A stretch of 59,346 nt of DNA from Opitutia bacterium (GTDB lineage: Bacteria; Verrucomicrobiota; Verrucomicrobiia; Opitutales; T3Sed10-336), in contig PWMU01000195.1 in assembly GCA_003558065.1 (NCBI GenBank), positions 1-59,346 on the forward strand. Reading direction: 5' to 3'. Under the pieces are notes generated by a model, which did no database searches, was not told where the DNA came from, and saw only the letters and a list, made by a program, of their open reading frames with translations. A program made the position numbers and the translations under genes. Below, piece by piece: positions 37,381 through 45,682 of the stretch (its first letter is position 1; every line of letters starts with the position of its first letter).

Positions 37381-38847
37381 ATGGCCAGACTGGAGACCGA
37401 AAGCATGAACGAGACCGAAACGGACCATTCCAGCGGCGCGGGCACGGCAGCGGAACGCATTCTGGTCGTCGAAGACGATGAACAGCTTCGTAAAATGCTG
37501 ACTCAGGAAGTCCAGGAAGCCGGCTACCGGGTTCACGCCGTGGCTTCCGCCGAGGAGGCTCTCCCGGCTGTCGGCCAATGGCATCCGGACCTTGTGATCA
37601 GTGACCTGAGGCTTCCCGGGAACGACGGCTTTTCGCTGTTAAAGGAGGTCCGTACCCGAGCTCAGCCGCCGTGCTTCCTGGTCATCACGGCTTTCGGGAC
37701 CATTCCCGAGGCGGTCGAAGCCCTCAAGTCGGGCGCGGACAATTTCCTGACCAAGCCGCTGGACTTCGATCACCTGCTCCTTTGCCTCGAGCGGGCCCTG
37801 GAAGTCCGCCGGCTGCGCCTCGAGGTCGAACATTTCCGCAGTTCGCAGCGCACCCCCCGGTTTCACGACATCGTCGGTGCCAGCAAGCCGATGCAGAAAC
37901 TCTTCTACCAGATCCAGCAGATCGCGAAGGCGAGCGGGCCGGTTATGATCTACGGGGAAAGCGGCAGCGGCAAGGAACTGGTCGCCGAAGCCATCCATCG
38001 CGAGAGCGACCGCAGAGACGGCCAGTTCGTCCCCGTCAACTGCGCGGGTATCCCGGAGAACCTCCTCGAAAGCGAATTCTTCGGTCACGCCGCCGGCGCC
38101 TTCACAGGCGCCCAGAAAGCCAAGAAGGGGCTTTTTGAAGAGGCACATAAGGGCGTGCTCTTTCTTGACGAAGTGGCCGAGCTCCCTCAATCCCTGCAGG
38201 CCAAACTGCTGCGCGTCCTCCAGGATGGCAGGATCCGGCCGGTTGGTTCCAATCAGGAAAAAACGGTGGATGTCCGGGTGGTGGTCGCCACTCACCGCGA
38301 CCTGCAAAAGGCGGTTTCGGCCGGCAGCTTTCGCGAGGATCTTTATTTCCGCCTCGAAACATTCATGCTCACCATTCCTCCCTTGAGAAAGCGCAAGGAC
38401 GATCTGGAATTGCTGGCCGTCCGATTCCTCTCGCAATACAGCCGGGAACTCGGGAAGAATGTACGCGGGTTCTCTTCGGAAGCGCTGGATCTGCTGCGCA
38501 ACTATGCATTCCCCGGCAACGTGCGGGAGCTGCAAAATGCCATCAAACGCGCCGCGACCTTCTGCGAGGACAGTTCCGTCCGCGCCGAAGACCTGCCCGA
38601 ACGTATTCGCGGAGGTTCCGCGATCCCCGCCGCCCCGGATGACGTCTCGCGATCCCTGCCCGTCCCCCTCGTCGACGACCAGCGCATCGCCCCCCTGGAA
38701 GAATTGAAGCTGCGCTATGTCCGCCATGTCCTGGATCAATGCCACGGGAATAAGCGTCGCGCGGCGGCACTTCTTGGAATCGGCCGGCGCACGCTTTACG
38801 AGTACCTGAAGAAACTCGATCTGCCCGACGGCGAAGCCTCCGAGTGA
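37381..38847 (+). CDS. Sigma54-dependent response regulator (NtrC family)
   Basis: 488 residues. Receiver domain (RILVVEDDEQL, phosphoacceptor Asp75 in LVISDLRLPG, Lys in NFLTKPLD), AAA+ domain with GESGSGKELVAEAIH, the sigma54 contact loop GAFTGAQ, VLFLDEVAELP and the arginine-finger region LRKRKDDLELL, and a C-terminal Fis-type helix-turn-helix (RRAAALLGIGRRTLYEYLKKL). Phosphorylation by the upstream kinase should drive ring assembly and open sigma54 promoters. The intergenic region just downstream carries palindromic sites and a sigma54 promoter, so its first target is probably the next gene. ATG 37405 is an alternative start. Confidence 0.95.
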   Translation: MARLETESMNETETDHSSGAGTAAERILVVEDDEQLRKMLTQEVQEAGYRVHAVASAEEALPAVGQWHPDLVISDLRLPGNDGFSLLKEVRTRAQPPCFLVITAFGTIPEAVEALKSGADNFLTKPLDFDHLLLCLERALEVRRLRLEVEHFRSSQRTPRFHDIVGASKPMQKLFYQIQQIAKASGPVMIYGESGSGKELVAEAIHRESDRRDGQFVPVNCAGIPENLLESEFFGHAAGAFTGAQKAKKGLFEEAHKGVLFLDEVAELPQSLQAKLLRVLQDGRIRPVGSNQEKTVDVRVVVATHRDLQKAVSAGSFREDLYFRLETFMLTIPPLRKRKDDLELLAVRFLSQYSRELGKNVRGFSSEALDLLRNYAFPGNVRELQNAIKRAATFCEDSSVRAEDLPERIRGGSAIPAAPDDVSRSLPVPLVDDQRIAPLEELKLRYVRHVLDQCHGNKRRAAALLGIGRRTLYEYLKKLDLPDGEASE

Positions 38848-38866
38848 CCCCTGGCCTTTCGGTACA

Positions 38867-38914
38867 TGTGCGGATTCCGCACAGGGAAATCGAAGATTTC
38901 TGCACTCCTGTGCG
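38867..38914 (+). promoter_or_regulatory. Probable upstream activator binding sites
   Basis: TGTGCGGATTCCGCACA (38867-38883) is an 8-bp perfect inverted repeat around one base. A third half-site, CCTGTGCG (38907-38914), is the exact reverse complement of CGCACAGG at 38878-38885. Between them GAAATC/GATTTC (38886-38900) forms a small hairpin. The array lies about 140-155 bp ahead of a sigma54 promoter and just after the activator gene, the normal position for an enhancer bound by an NtrC-type protein. Confidence 0.65.
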
Positions 38915-39016
38915 CCCTCGAGTCCGATCTGAGACTTCAAGTTAGATTTTATTATTAACTATATATATGTGGCTTACGAAATCCGTCAGCACGATCCCCA
39001 CCCCGCCGCCACCTTC

Positions 39017-39031
39017 TGGCATACGACTTGC
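39017..39031 (+). promoter_or_regulatory. Sigma54 (RpoN) promoter
   Basis: TGGCATACGACTTGC matches the -24/-12 consensus TGGCACG-N4-TTGC at the key GG and GC with exact spacing. The expected transcript start is near 39,043, just before the ATG at 39046, which would make the mRNA essentially leaderless. Confidence 0.7.
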
Positions 39032-39045
39032 TTTTACAGTGGGTC

Positions 39046-39729
39046 ATGAAACTGCAACTCAATATATCACGCACACCCTGGAAACTGATCACAGTGACCG
39101 GGCTCTCGCTCAGTTTGATTGGGACCGGGCTGTTCGCCCAGCCCCAGCAACCCGAGGCCGAACCGCCTCCGCAACCCGAACAGCCGCCTCAGCAGCAGGC
39201 ACCTGAACCGCCCGGCGACGACATTCAGGCCGAGCTTCAGGAGATTCAGGGTCAGCTCCAGGAAGTCACCCAAAGACTCATCGCCATTCAGGAACAGGCT
39301 CTGGAACAGGATGACATTGCCGAAGCCCGGGAGGAGTTCCAGGATATGATCAGCGACAAAATGCTGGCCGAGGCCCCTGAAATGGAAGAGGAAATCGAGC
39401 GCCAGCGCGAGCTCGGCGAAGAGATCGATGAACTCGACCGCCGGGAGGACGCTGCCGAAATCCAGGAGCTGGAAGGCGAATACCAGCAGCTCCAGCAGCA
39501 GTTGGCCCCGGTGGAACAGCAGATCTCCCAGGACGAGGAACTGCTCGAAGCCCGTGACGAGTTTAACGAAACGCTCATGAGCGCCATGAACGAGATCGAC
39601 GAGGCCACCGACGAATTGCTCGACCAGTACGAAGAGCTGCAGAACCAGTTTGCCGGACTTCAGCAACAGTTGATGCAGCAGCAGGCTCCGCAGCAGGCTC
39701 CGCAACAGGCACCACAGCAGCAGCCCTGA
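39046..39729 (+). CDS. Secreted Gln/Pro-rich coiled-coil protein, sigma54-controlled
   Basis: 227 residues. A signal peptide (KLITVTGLSLSLIGTGLFA) is followed by a Pro/Gln-rich segment (residues about 31-58), a long heptad-rich region (about 60-210) dominated by Glu, Gln, Leu and Ile (QAELQEIQGQLQEVTQRLIA, EIQELEGEYQQLQQQLAPVE), and a short repeat tail (QQAPQQAPQQAPQQQP). No enzyme motif and no cysteine. It is strongly acidic. It is preceded by a sigma54 promoter and the matching two-component system, and followed by a strong terminator, so it is a single-gene transcript. A periplasmic scaffold, stress chaperone or envelope filament is possible; no named family is recognised. Confidence 0.8.
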   Translation: MKLQLNISRTPWKLITVTGLSLSLIGTGLFAQPQQPEAEPPPQPEQPPQQQAPEPPGDDIQAELQEIQGQLQEVTQRLIAIQEQALEQDDIAEAREEFQDMISDKMLAEAPEMEEEIERQRELGEEIDELDRREDAAEIQELEGEYQQLQQQLAPVEQQISQDEELLEARDEFNETLMSAMNEIDEATDELLDQYEELQNQFAGLQQQLMQQQAPQQAPQQAPQQQP

Positions 39730-39824
39730 GTAACGGTTGCTGCCTCAGGAAATGAAATAGTTGTGCCGTTCAGGTACTCAGGTACAAGGTAAACACTGAC
39801 ACACAACACGTAAATTGAGAAGAG

Positions 39825-39858
39825 AAGGCCGGCGTGGAAGCGCCGGCCTTCTTATTTT
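39825..39858 (+). terminator. Rho-independent terminator of the coiled-coil gene
   Basis: AAGGCCGGCG and CGCCGGCCTT form a perfect 10-bp stem around TGGAAG and are followed by CTTATTTT. It closes the sigma54 transcript. Confidence 0.9.
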
Positions 39859-39908
39859 CAAGATCCTTTCGGAATCCCGGGGCCCGTTCAGGTTCAGTTC
39901 ACTTCACT

Positions 39909-40703
39909 TCATTCCTCCTGAACCTCACTCAGGTACAGGAGCGCGATGCATTCGCTCAAGTGTTCGCGCGGAACACACAGATCGCTCTCCATCGGATTCC
40001 GCTGGCCGAACATCCCGTGTCCGGCATGGCCCAGCCAATGCTGATCCCGCTCAATGCTCGCATCAAAGCCCGTGCTTTCCAGGAAGCTTCGTAAAACCTG
40101 AAGGCGATCGGGAACTTCGGAGTAAAGCCGGTACCAGCCGCTCCGGTCCTTCTCGGGCATGACGAACTCGGTTTGTCGCCAGAGAAAAAAAAGAGTCCGA
40201 AACGCCAGGGCAAAGGAATCCGGCTCGTTTACCAGTGCCTCCACCAACTCGTCGAATCCCCACCAACGCAGGTCCGAAACCTCCAGCGGATCCGGTTGCA
40301 GCCGGGGTCGCCGGGTGAGCTTTTCCACATAGATCTGGACCCACTCCTGTTCGGTCATTTCGTTCGCTTCAATCAACAAGACCGGCGCGGGGTCGGAACA
40401 ACGGTAACCGATTTCCTCCTCCGCTTCACGAAACACCGTTTCGTCATAGCCGCAGCCGGCGGTCACGTGCCCGGAGACCGACGAATCCCAACGACCGGGC
40501 CAATCCGCCTTCCACTGCGAACGTCGCTGCAGGAGAATCTGATTCCGGTCATTGACCATGAAAAGGTGCACCGCCCGGTGGAGGCTGCCGTCCGCGTGAA
40601 CCTCTCGGCGCGAAGCCCGGCCAATGACCCGGTCCTCGCCGTCAACAATGTCCAGGAGTTCGTCGGGATGGCCGCCGGAGGACTTCGCTGAAAAAGGCGT
40701 CAT
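39909..40703 (-). CDS. Nudix hydrolase with an extra C-terminal domain
   Basis: 264 residues from ATG 40703 (a GTG at 40709 is in frame). The N-terminal part (DELLDIVDGEDRVIGRASRR, RAVHLFMVNDRNQILLQRRS) matches the IPP-isomerase-like Nudix group. The Nudix box is GHVTAGCGYDETVFREAEEEIG: the REAEEEIG core is intact but the first conserved Glu (AGE in relatives) is Cys. After about residue 185 an added domain (LYSEVPDRLQVLRSFLEST, LCVPREHLSECIALL) resembles the small DUF2007-type signal-transducing domain. The fusion suggests a regulated or targeted hydrolase. Substrate unknown. It is followed downstream by the terminator of the convergent coiled-coil gene. Confidence 0.85.
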   Translation of the reverse strand: MTPFSAKSSGGHPDELLDIVDGEDRVIGRASRREVHADGSLHRAVHLFMVNDRNQILLQRRSQWKADWPGRWDSSVSGHVTAGCGYDETVFREAEEEIGYRCSDPAPVLLIEANEMTEQEWVQIYVEKLTRRPRLQPDPLEVSDLRWWGFDELVEALVNEPDSFALAFRTLFFLWRQTEFVMPEKDRSGWYRLYSEVPDRLQVLRSFLESTGFDASIERDQHWLGHAGHGMFGQRNPMESDLCVPREHLSECIALLYLSEVQEE

Positions 40704-40794
40704 ATGCACGTCAACCTACCCCGGGAATCGTCCCGCGCAAGAACAGACCGCCAAATGAATGCCATCGTCTCAAAAGACTTCTCCGGTCTCCTGG

Positions 40795-42114
40795 TCAATA
40801 CATCAGGACCCGTCGCCGTCGATCGGCGAAGTCGCGGAACCCGTCCGAGGCCCGCCAGCGAGCGATGATTTTCTCAGGCGCTTCACGATCGTTAAGCGCG
40901 TCGAGCACCCAGCCCGCCCCGATGGATCCGCGGATCCGTTCGGTGCTGAACTCATCCGGATGGACCTCCAGCAACGCATCCAGCATATGAATCCCGGCCG
41001 CCACGGGGCTGACCGAATGGCGGTCCGTGATCACGACCCGGAATCCGTGACAGACTTCGCCGACGTGAGGGTAGCCGGGATTCCGCCGGCCGGAGATATC
41101 CGTGGCGGAAGGAATAAACGTCGAATACATGAACCAGAGTCCGGGCAATTCGCGCGCGTTGAGATTGTCGGCAAGCGCTCTCCCGTCGACCCAGGGCGCC
41201 CCCAGGTATTCAAACGGACGGTCGGTGCCGCGGCCGACCGAAAGGTCGTGATTTCCCTCGGTGAGCGCGACCATCGTGTAAAGCAACTCCTCGTCGACCG
41301 AACGCATATTCGGCGAGGGATTCACCCAGGGAAGCCCGGTTTCGTCAAAGTACCTGTCCCGTTCCCACCCCTCCATGGGAACCACTTCCAGATCGGGGCG
41401 GATGTCATGAAATTCGTGGTACAGCTTTGCAATCTCCCCCACTGTCATCCCGTGCGCGACCGGCATGCGCACGAATGAGGTGAAGCGGCCGACCAGGTCG
41501 TCATCCTGAATGGGCCCGTCGAACCAGTTGCCTTGAATCGGATTGGGACGATCGAGGACGATAAACCGGATCCCGTGCTCTTCAGCCTTGCTCATGAATT
41601 CACCCATGGTCGAAATGTAGGTATAAAAACGGGCGCCGATATCCTGCATATCAAAGACGGCCACATCGATCCCCTCCAGCATATCATCAGTCGGAACCCG
41701 AGTTTGACCGTAAAGACTGTAGATAGGAAGACCGGTCTCCTCGTGAACACCGTCTTCAACCGCTTCGTCTTTGGTCCCTCGGAAGCCGTGTTCCGGCGAA
41801 AACAGAGCCGCCAATTCGACGTCCGGGTTCTCCCGGATCAGATCGAGCAGGTGTCGGCCCCGGCGGTTGATGGACGAATGATTGCCGATCAGGGCAACGC
41901 GTCCCGCGGTCAACCGGTCGAACCCGTCGCGCTCGAGCACATCCAGCCCGGTCAGCACCTGCCGTCGCTGGTCGGCTTCCAGCCGGTTGTGCCCGCCTCG
42001 CTCGGAATCCGGCCGGTCGCCACCGGCTGTCGCACATCCGAGTACGCCACAAGCCGCTACCGCCGCCATTAGCAAACGCAGCCGCAAAGTCCAGTCAATC
42101 CGTTCAACTTGCAT
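40795..42114 (-). CDS. namZ: NamZ-type exo-beta-N-acetylmuramidase (DUF1343), lipoprotein
   Basis: 439 residues with a lipoprotein signal ending LLMAAVAACGVLGC. DUF1343 motifs: GRVALIGNHSSINRRGRHLLD, AALFSPEHGFRG, YSLYGQTRVPTDDML, VAVFDMQDIGARFYTYIS, IVLDRPNPIQGNWFDGP, PVAHGMTVGEIAKL and SVGRGTDRPFEYLGAPW. Characterised members (NamZ) remove terminal MurNAc from peptidoglycan fragments and serve cell-wall recycling. AAGGAG sits well spaced before the ATG. No MurNAc kinase or transporter is adjacent, though a SIS-domain protein and phosphoglucomutase lie 10 kb away. Confidence 0.93.
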   Translation of the reverse strand: MQVERIDWTLRLRLLMAAVAACGVLGCATAGGDRPDSERGGHNRLEADQRRQVLTGLDVLERDGFDRLTAGRVALIGNHSSINRRGRHLLDLIRENPDVELAALFSPEHGFRGTKDEAVEDGVHEETGLPIYSLYGQTRVPTDDMLEGIDVAVFDMQDIGARFYTYISTMGEFMSKAEEHGIRFIVLDRPNPIQGNWFDGPIQDDDLVGRFTSFVRMPVAHGMTVGEIAKLYHEFHDIRPDLEVVPMEGWERDRYFDETGLPWVNPSPNMRSVDEELLYTMVALTEGNHDLSVGRGTDRPFEYLGAPWVDGRALADNLNARELPGLWFMYSTFIPSATDISGRRNPGYPHVGEVCHGFRVVITDRHSVSPVAAGIHMLDALLEVHPDEFSTERIRGSIGAGWVLDALNDREAPEKIIARWRASDGFRDFADRRRRVLMY

Positions 42115-42267
42115 ATCGCTCTCCTTAAATTCTCGTTTTCGGAAAGCTTAAACTCATCACAGCTCAAGCGATCCCGCCAGCCTGAAATTACACCGCGCGT
42201 CATCAGGTTTTCGAATTCTTTTCCCCTTCAAGTGCAAGACCAGTCCCCTCTTGAGAGCTGGGGGGGG

Positions 42268-42283
42268 CCATGCGCAAGCATGG
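42268..42283 (+). other. GNRA-tetraloop hairpin
   Basis: CCATGC, loop GCAA and GCATGG form a perfect 6-bp hairpin, with TGTGTTTTCC some 10 nt later. It could be a weak terminator for plus-strand readthrough or part of an RNA leader. Confidence 0.4.
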
Positions 42284-42510
42284 TGGGGTGTGTTTTCCTA
42301 AAACTTGATGAAGGAAAGTAAGAAAACCCCGCCCGGATCAATCGCCGACCGCCCGCCGGACATAGCACGCCGGAACGTTTTCTGGGACGTCGTCCCGCGG
42401 GTAGAGCCGTTCCGGATCATCAGGGTGAGCAAAGGCTGCAATAAAGGGCCGCGGGCATCGAGCTTTTTTTTGTCGTCTTTTCAGGACGATTTCCCCTTCA
42501 CTTCCTGCGT

Positions 42511-42683
42511 GGGGGCTGGTTCAATTCGCGAGGCGGCATTCCGCGCAGGGAAGCACGCTCCGCCGTTCACGCGGCACCGATTGGTTCCGTGCAGGGACTC
42601 CCATCTGAGCGAGGGGTTGGAACCGCTCCCTTCCCGGCCCGCAGAGACGGACTCCCCGCACGATCCACCGGTTCACGACTCCC
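42511..42683 (-). repeat. Dispersed intergenic element, copy B
   Basis: Read on the minus strand it starts GGGAGTCGTGAAC, reaches GGGAGCGGTT after 53 bp and ends CAGCCCCC, paralleling copy A at 32,481-32,664 in order and spacing. It ends only 19 bp ahead of the dehydratase ATG. Function unknown. Confidence 0.5.
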
Positions 42684-42702
42684 TTATCCACCCGCAAAAA
42701 CC

Positions 42703-43962
42703 ATGAAGATCCAGGACATTCGCGCGACCACAGTCACTGTTCCCCTCGAAGCCCCCCTGAGGCACGCCAACGGCTGCCACTGGGGGCGTTTTGTCCGCAC
42801 GGTCGTCGAAGTGGAGGCGGACAACGGATTGATCGGCCTCGGCGAAATGGGCGGCGGCGGCGAATCCGCCGAAGCCGCGTTCCGGGCGTTGAAGCCCTAC
42901 CTGGCCGGAACCGATCCGTTTCGCCTCGAGGAAATGCGTTTCCGGATCTGCAATCCAACCGCCTCCCTCTACAACAACCGCACCCAGCTCCACGCCGCTC
43001 TCGAGTTTGCCTGCCTGGATCTCATGGGGCAACACCTGGGGCTGCCGGTATCGGAACTGCTCGGCGGACGGGTACGAGAACAGGTCGGGTTTGCCTCGTA
43101 TCTCTTCTACCGGTATCCGAATCTCGACGGTGTTTTCGAAGTGAGGACCCCTGATCAGCTGTTGGCCGAGGCCGACCGCCTGAAAGAGCGGTACGGATTC
43201 ACCGCCCACAAACTCAAAGGAGGCGTGTTTCCCCCGGACTACGAGCTGGCCTGTTACCGGAGTCTCGCGGAACGCTTTCCCGATGACCGCGTTCGCTACG
43301 ATCCCAACGGGGTCCTGAGCGTCGAAGAAGGTATCCGCTTCGGCCAGGCTATCGAAGACCTGTACAATGACTACCTTGAGGATCCGTCCTTTGGCCTGGC
43401 CGCCATGGCACGGGTTCGGGGGATGGTGCGGGTTCCTCTCGCCACGAATACCGTGGTAATCAACTTCGAACAACTGGCCCAGAACATTCTTCAGATGGGG
43501 GCGACCGGCGCGCCGCCGGTCGACATCGTCCTGCTCGACACCACCTTCTGGGGCGGCATTCGCCCGTGCATCAAAGCCGCAGGGTTGTGCGAGACCTTCA
43601 ATCTGGGAATCGCCGTTCATTCCAGCGGGGAACTGGGAATCCAGCTGGCCACCATGCTGCATCTGGGCTCGGTCCTGCCGAATCTGACTTTTGCGGCGGA
43701 CGCTCACTATCACCACCTGCTCGACGACGTCATCGAAGGCGGTCCGTTCACCTACAACGCCGGCCGGATCGCGGTGCCTCAGGGGCCGGGCCTGGGGGTC
43801 CGCCTGGACCGGGATAAGCTCAACCGGTATGCGGAACTTTTCCGGGAGCTGGGAGGCTACCCGTACGACCAGGATCCCGGCAGGCCCGGATGGGCGCCGC
43901 TCGTCCCGAACGAACGCTGGGCCGATCCCGAAGACGCCACCCGTCCGGATCCGTTGAAATGA
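42703..43962 (+). CDS. Glucarate dehydratase-like enolase-superfamily enzyme
   Basis: 419 residues from ATG 42703. Enolase-superfamily pattern of the glucarate dehydratase group: N-terminal cap ([30 protein letters not shown]), the KxK base in [28 protein letters not shown] metal region, [13 protein letters not shown], and the catalytic His in [13 protein letters not shown]. It should dehydrate a sugar diacid or related acid. The importer genes start 79 bp downstream, so the two probably form one sugar-acid uptake and catabolism unit. No later pathway gene (such as a keto-deoxyglucarate aldolase) is visible. No good ribosome-binding site precedes the ATG. Confidence 0.88.
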   Translation: MKIQDIRATTVTVPLEAPLRHANGCHWGRFVRTVVEVEADNGLIGLGEMGGGGESAEAAFRALKPYLAGTDPFRLEEMRFRICNPTASLYNNRTQLHAALEFACLDLMGQHLGLPVSELLGGRVREQVGFASYLFYRYPNLDGVFEVRTPDQLLAEADRLKERYGFTAHKLKGGVFPPDYELACYRSLAERFPDDRVRYDPNGVLSVEEGIRFGQAIEDLYNDYLEDPSFGLAAMARVRGMVRVPLATNTVVINFEQLAQNILQMGATGAPPVDIVLLDTTFWGGIRPCIKAAGLCETFNLGIAVHSSGELGIQLATMLHLGSVLPNLTFAADAHYHHLLDDVIEGGPFTYNAGRIAVPQGPGLGVRLDRDKLNRYAELFRELGGYPYDQDPGRPGWAPLVPNERWADPEDATRPDPLK

Positions 43963-44041
43963 ACACGGATCACTTTCTGCTTGTCCGGATTCACAGTCTT
44001 CGCCAACGTTTTTGTACAAACCCGCCAGAGTCTCGCCCGCT

Positions 44042-45661
44042 ATGTTTGGCTTTAAAAAGCACGTGTCCCACTCAGGCGCCTTCGGCGACGGCCGGTTTTG
44101 TTCATTCTTTTCACCCGGCCCTGGAGGCGTGGTAACTCTCGCTTTCTGGCTGCTGTTAAGCGCCTGCGCCCCCTCTCCGGACGAGGTGGAGGACCGGGCC
44201 GATGGACTCGAAGCCCCGCCGCCCGCCGAAACGGAGGACCAGGACAAGGATCCGGAAGCCCTTGTCCGCGAGGGCAAACGGGTCATCCGCATGATTCCGG
44301 GAGAGTACATGCCGGGACGGCGGCCCCAGGGCGTCGGCGAACGTCTCCGGGAGCTGGAGAAACTCGTCGACGAGTACGAACGGCTCAATCCCGACGTCCG
44401 CGTCGTCATGCAGCAGGTCGGCGGCGCCGATTTGACCGAAGGCGAGTATATCGCCACCCAGATCATGGGCGGCATCGCACCGGATATCGTGCAGATCAAT
44501 GCCGAAGTGGTCTGGCAGGATGTCGACAAGGGATGGTGGGTTCCGTTCGACACCTACCTGAACGAACCGAACGCCTACGCGGAGGACGGAGGACCGGGAT
44601 CCGAGGCCTGGATGGATGTATTCGCCAACAAACTTCTTACCCGCGCCAAGCAGGCGCCCGACGGCAGGCTTTATACCCTGACCTACGACATCGTCGAAAC
44701 CGCTATCTACTACAACCGGGACATTTTCCGCCGCCTCGACCTCTCCCCCCCGACTACATGGGCGGAATTCATTGAGATTCAAAGAAAGGTCAAAGACGCG
44801 GGCATGATTCCGATCGGGATGACCGTGGATCACGCGGTCGACTGGAGCCAGGATTTTTTTTTCGACCAGTTTTTTTACCCGATCATCGACCGGCTCGACC
44901 TGCGGGAAATGGCCCCGGAACTGGCCGACTACTACCAGGGTTACCTCTTTACCGATGAACTGTGCTGGGGAATTCTCAATGAAACCATTTCGGCGGAGGA
45001 ACCGCGCTACCGCGAGATGTGGCGGGTCATGCGCGAATGGCGCGACTATTGGCCGCGCGACATCGTCAGGAGCAACCTGGACCGTATGTTCCTTTTGCAG
45101 CGCACCCCGATGGTTTGGAGCACTTCGGGGTTCGTCCGCCGCCTGATGTACGATCCCCTGGTGGATTTCGAATGGGGAGTCTTTTACCTGCCGCCGATCA
45201 CCAAAGAAACATCCCCCCAGGCCTCCGGCGTCGACCCCGCCGTCATCGGAGGATCAGGAATGCAGTACTCGGTCACACGGACCGCGAAACAGCGCGACGA
45301 ACAGGATCCCGGGCACCTGGAGCAGGTGATTGATTTTCTCCAGTTTATGACTCTCCCGAAAAACGCCGTGCCGGTCGTCAACGAAGCCAGCCTGTTCGTT
45401 CCGAACTTCGCCGGCGCGGAACTCGCCCCGGAACTGGAGCCCTTCCTGGAAATCATCGACAAACGTTACACCACAACCAAATGGAGGGACACGCTGGACC
45501 GCCGATGGCTGGACCGGAATCGTCGCCTGATCGAACTCTTTCTTGGAGATGCGCTTTCCCTGGACGAATTCATGACACTTATGGATGAGAATAACCGGGA
45601 CACCGCCCGCCGCATTGCGGATCGGGAAGGCTGGACTTTCGAAGAACCCCACTGGCAGTAA
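44042..45661 (+). CDS. Extracellular solute-binding protein of a sugar ABC importer (lipoprotein)
   Basis: About 539 residues from ATG 44042. The hydrophobic leader ends LLLSACAPS, a lipobox, though a basic and polar stretch of about 30 residues precedes it. Then an acidic linker and a family 1 binding-protein fold: LEKLVDEYERLNPDVRVVMQ, MGGIAPDIVQINAEVV, TLTYDIVETAIYYNRDIF, PPTTWAEFIEIQRKVK and VIGGSGMQYSVTRTAK. It catches the substrate and passes it to the two permeases that follow at 21 and 1,355 bp. The ligand is not known; the neighbouring dehydratase suggests a sugar acid or its oligomer. Confidence 0.9.
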   Translation: MFGFKKHVSHSGAFGDGRFCSFFSPGPGGVVTLAFWLLLSACAPSPDEVEDRADGLEAPPPAETEDQDKDPEALVREGKRVIRMIPGEYMPGRRPQGVGERLRELEKLVDEYERLNPDVRVVMQQVGGADLTEGEYIATQIMGGIAPDIVQINAEVVWQDVDKGWWVPFDTYLNEPNAYAEDGGPGSEAWMDVFANKLLTRAKQAPDGRLYTLTYDIVETAIYYNRDIFRRLDLSPPTTWAEFIEIQRKVKDAGMIPIGMTVDHAVDWSQDFFFDQFFYPIIDRLDLREMAPELADYYQGYLFTDELCWGILNETISAEEPRYREMWRVMREWRDYWPRDIVRSNLDRMFLLQRTPMVWSTSGFVRRLMYDPLVDFEWGVFYLPPITKETSPQASGVDPAVIGGSGMQYSVTRTAKQRDEQDPGHLEQVIDFLQFMTLPKNAVPVVNEASLFVPNFAGAELAPELEPFLEIIDKRYTTTKWRDTLDRRWLDRNRRLIELFLGDALSLDEFMTLMDENNRDTARRIADREGWTFEEPHWQ

Positions 45662-45682
45662 TACGTTTCCGCTTTCTCATCC

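Larger units (their letters stand above)
42115..42702. other. Divergent intergenic region between namZ and the dehydratase gene
   Basis: 588 bp with no convincing gene. Visible structures are a GCAA-tetraloop hairpin CCATGCGCAAGCATGG at 42,268-42,283 followed by a T-rich stretch, a run of eight T at about 42,463 following GC-rich sequence, and the second copy of the dispersed element (42,511-42,683). It probably carries the promoter of the dehydratase and importer genes. Confidence 0.5.

Noticed and set aside
42673-44553. 626-codon minus-strand frame over the dehydratase and binding-protein genes
   Set aside because: Antisense to two recognisable genes; its residues show no family motifs.
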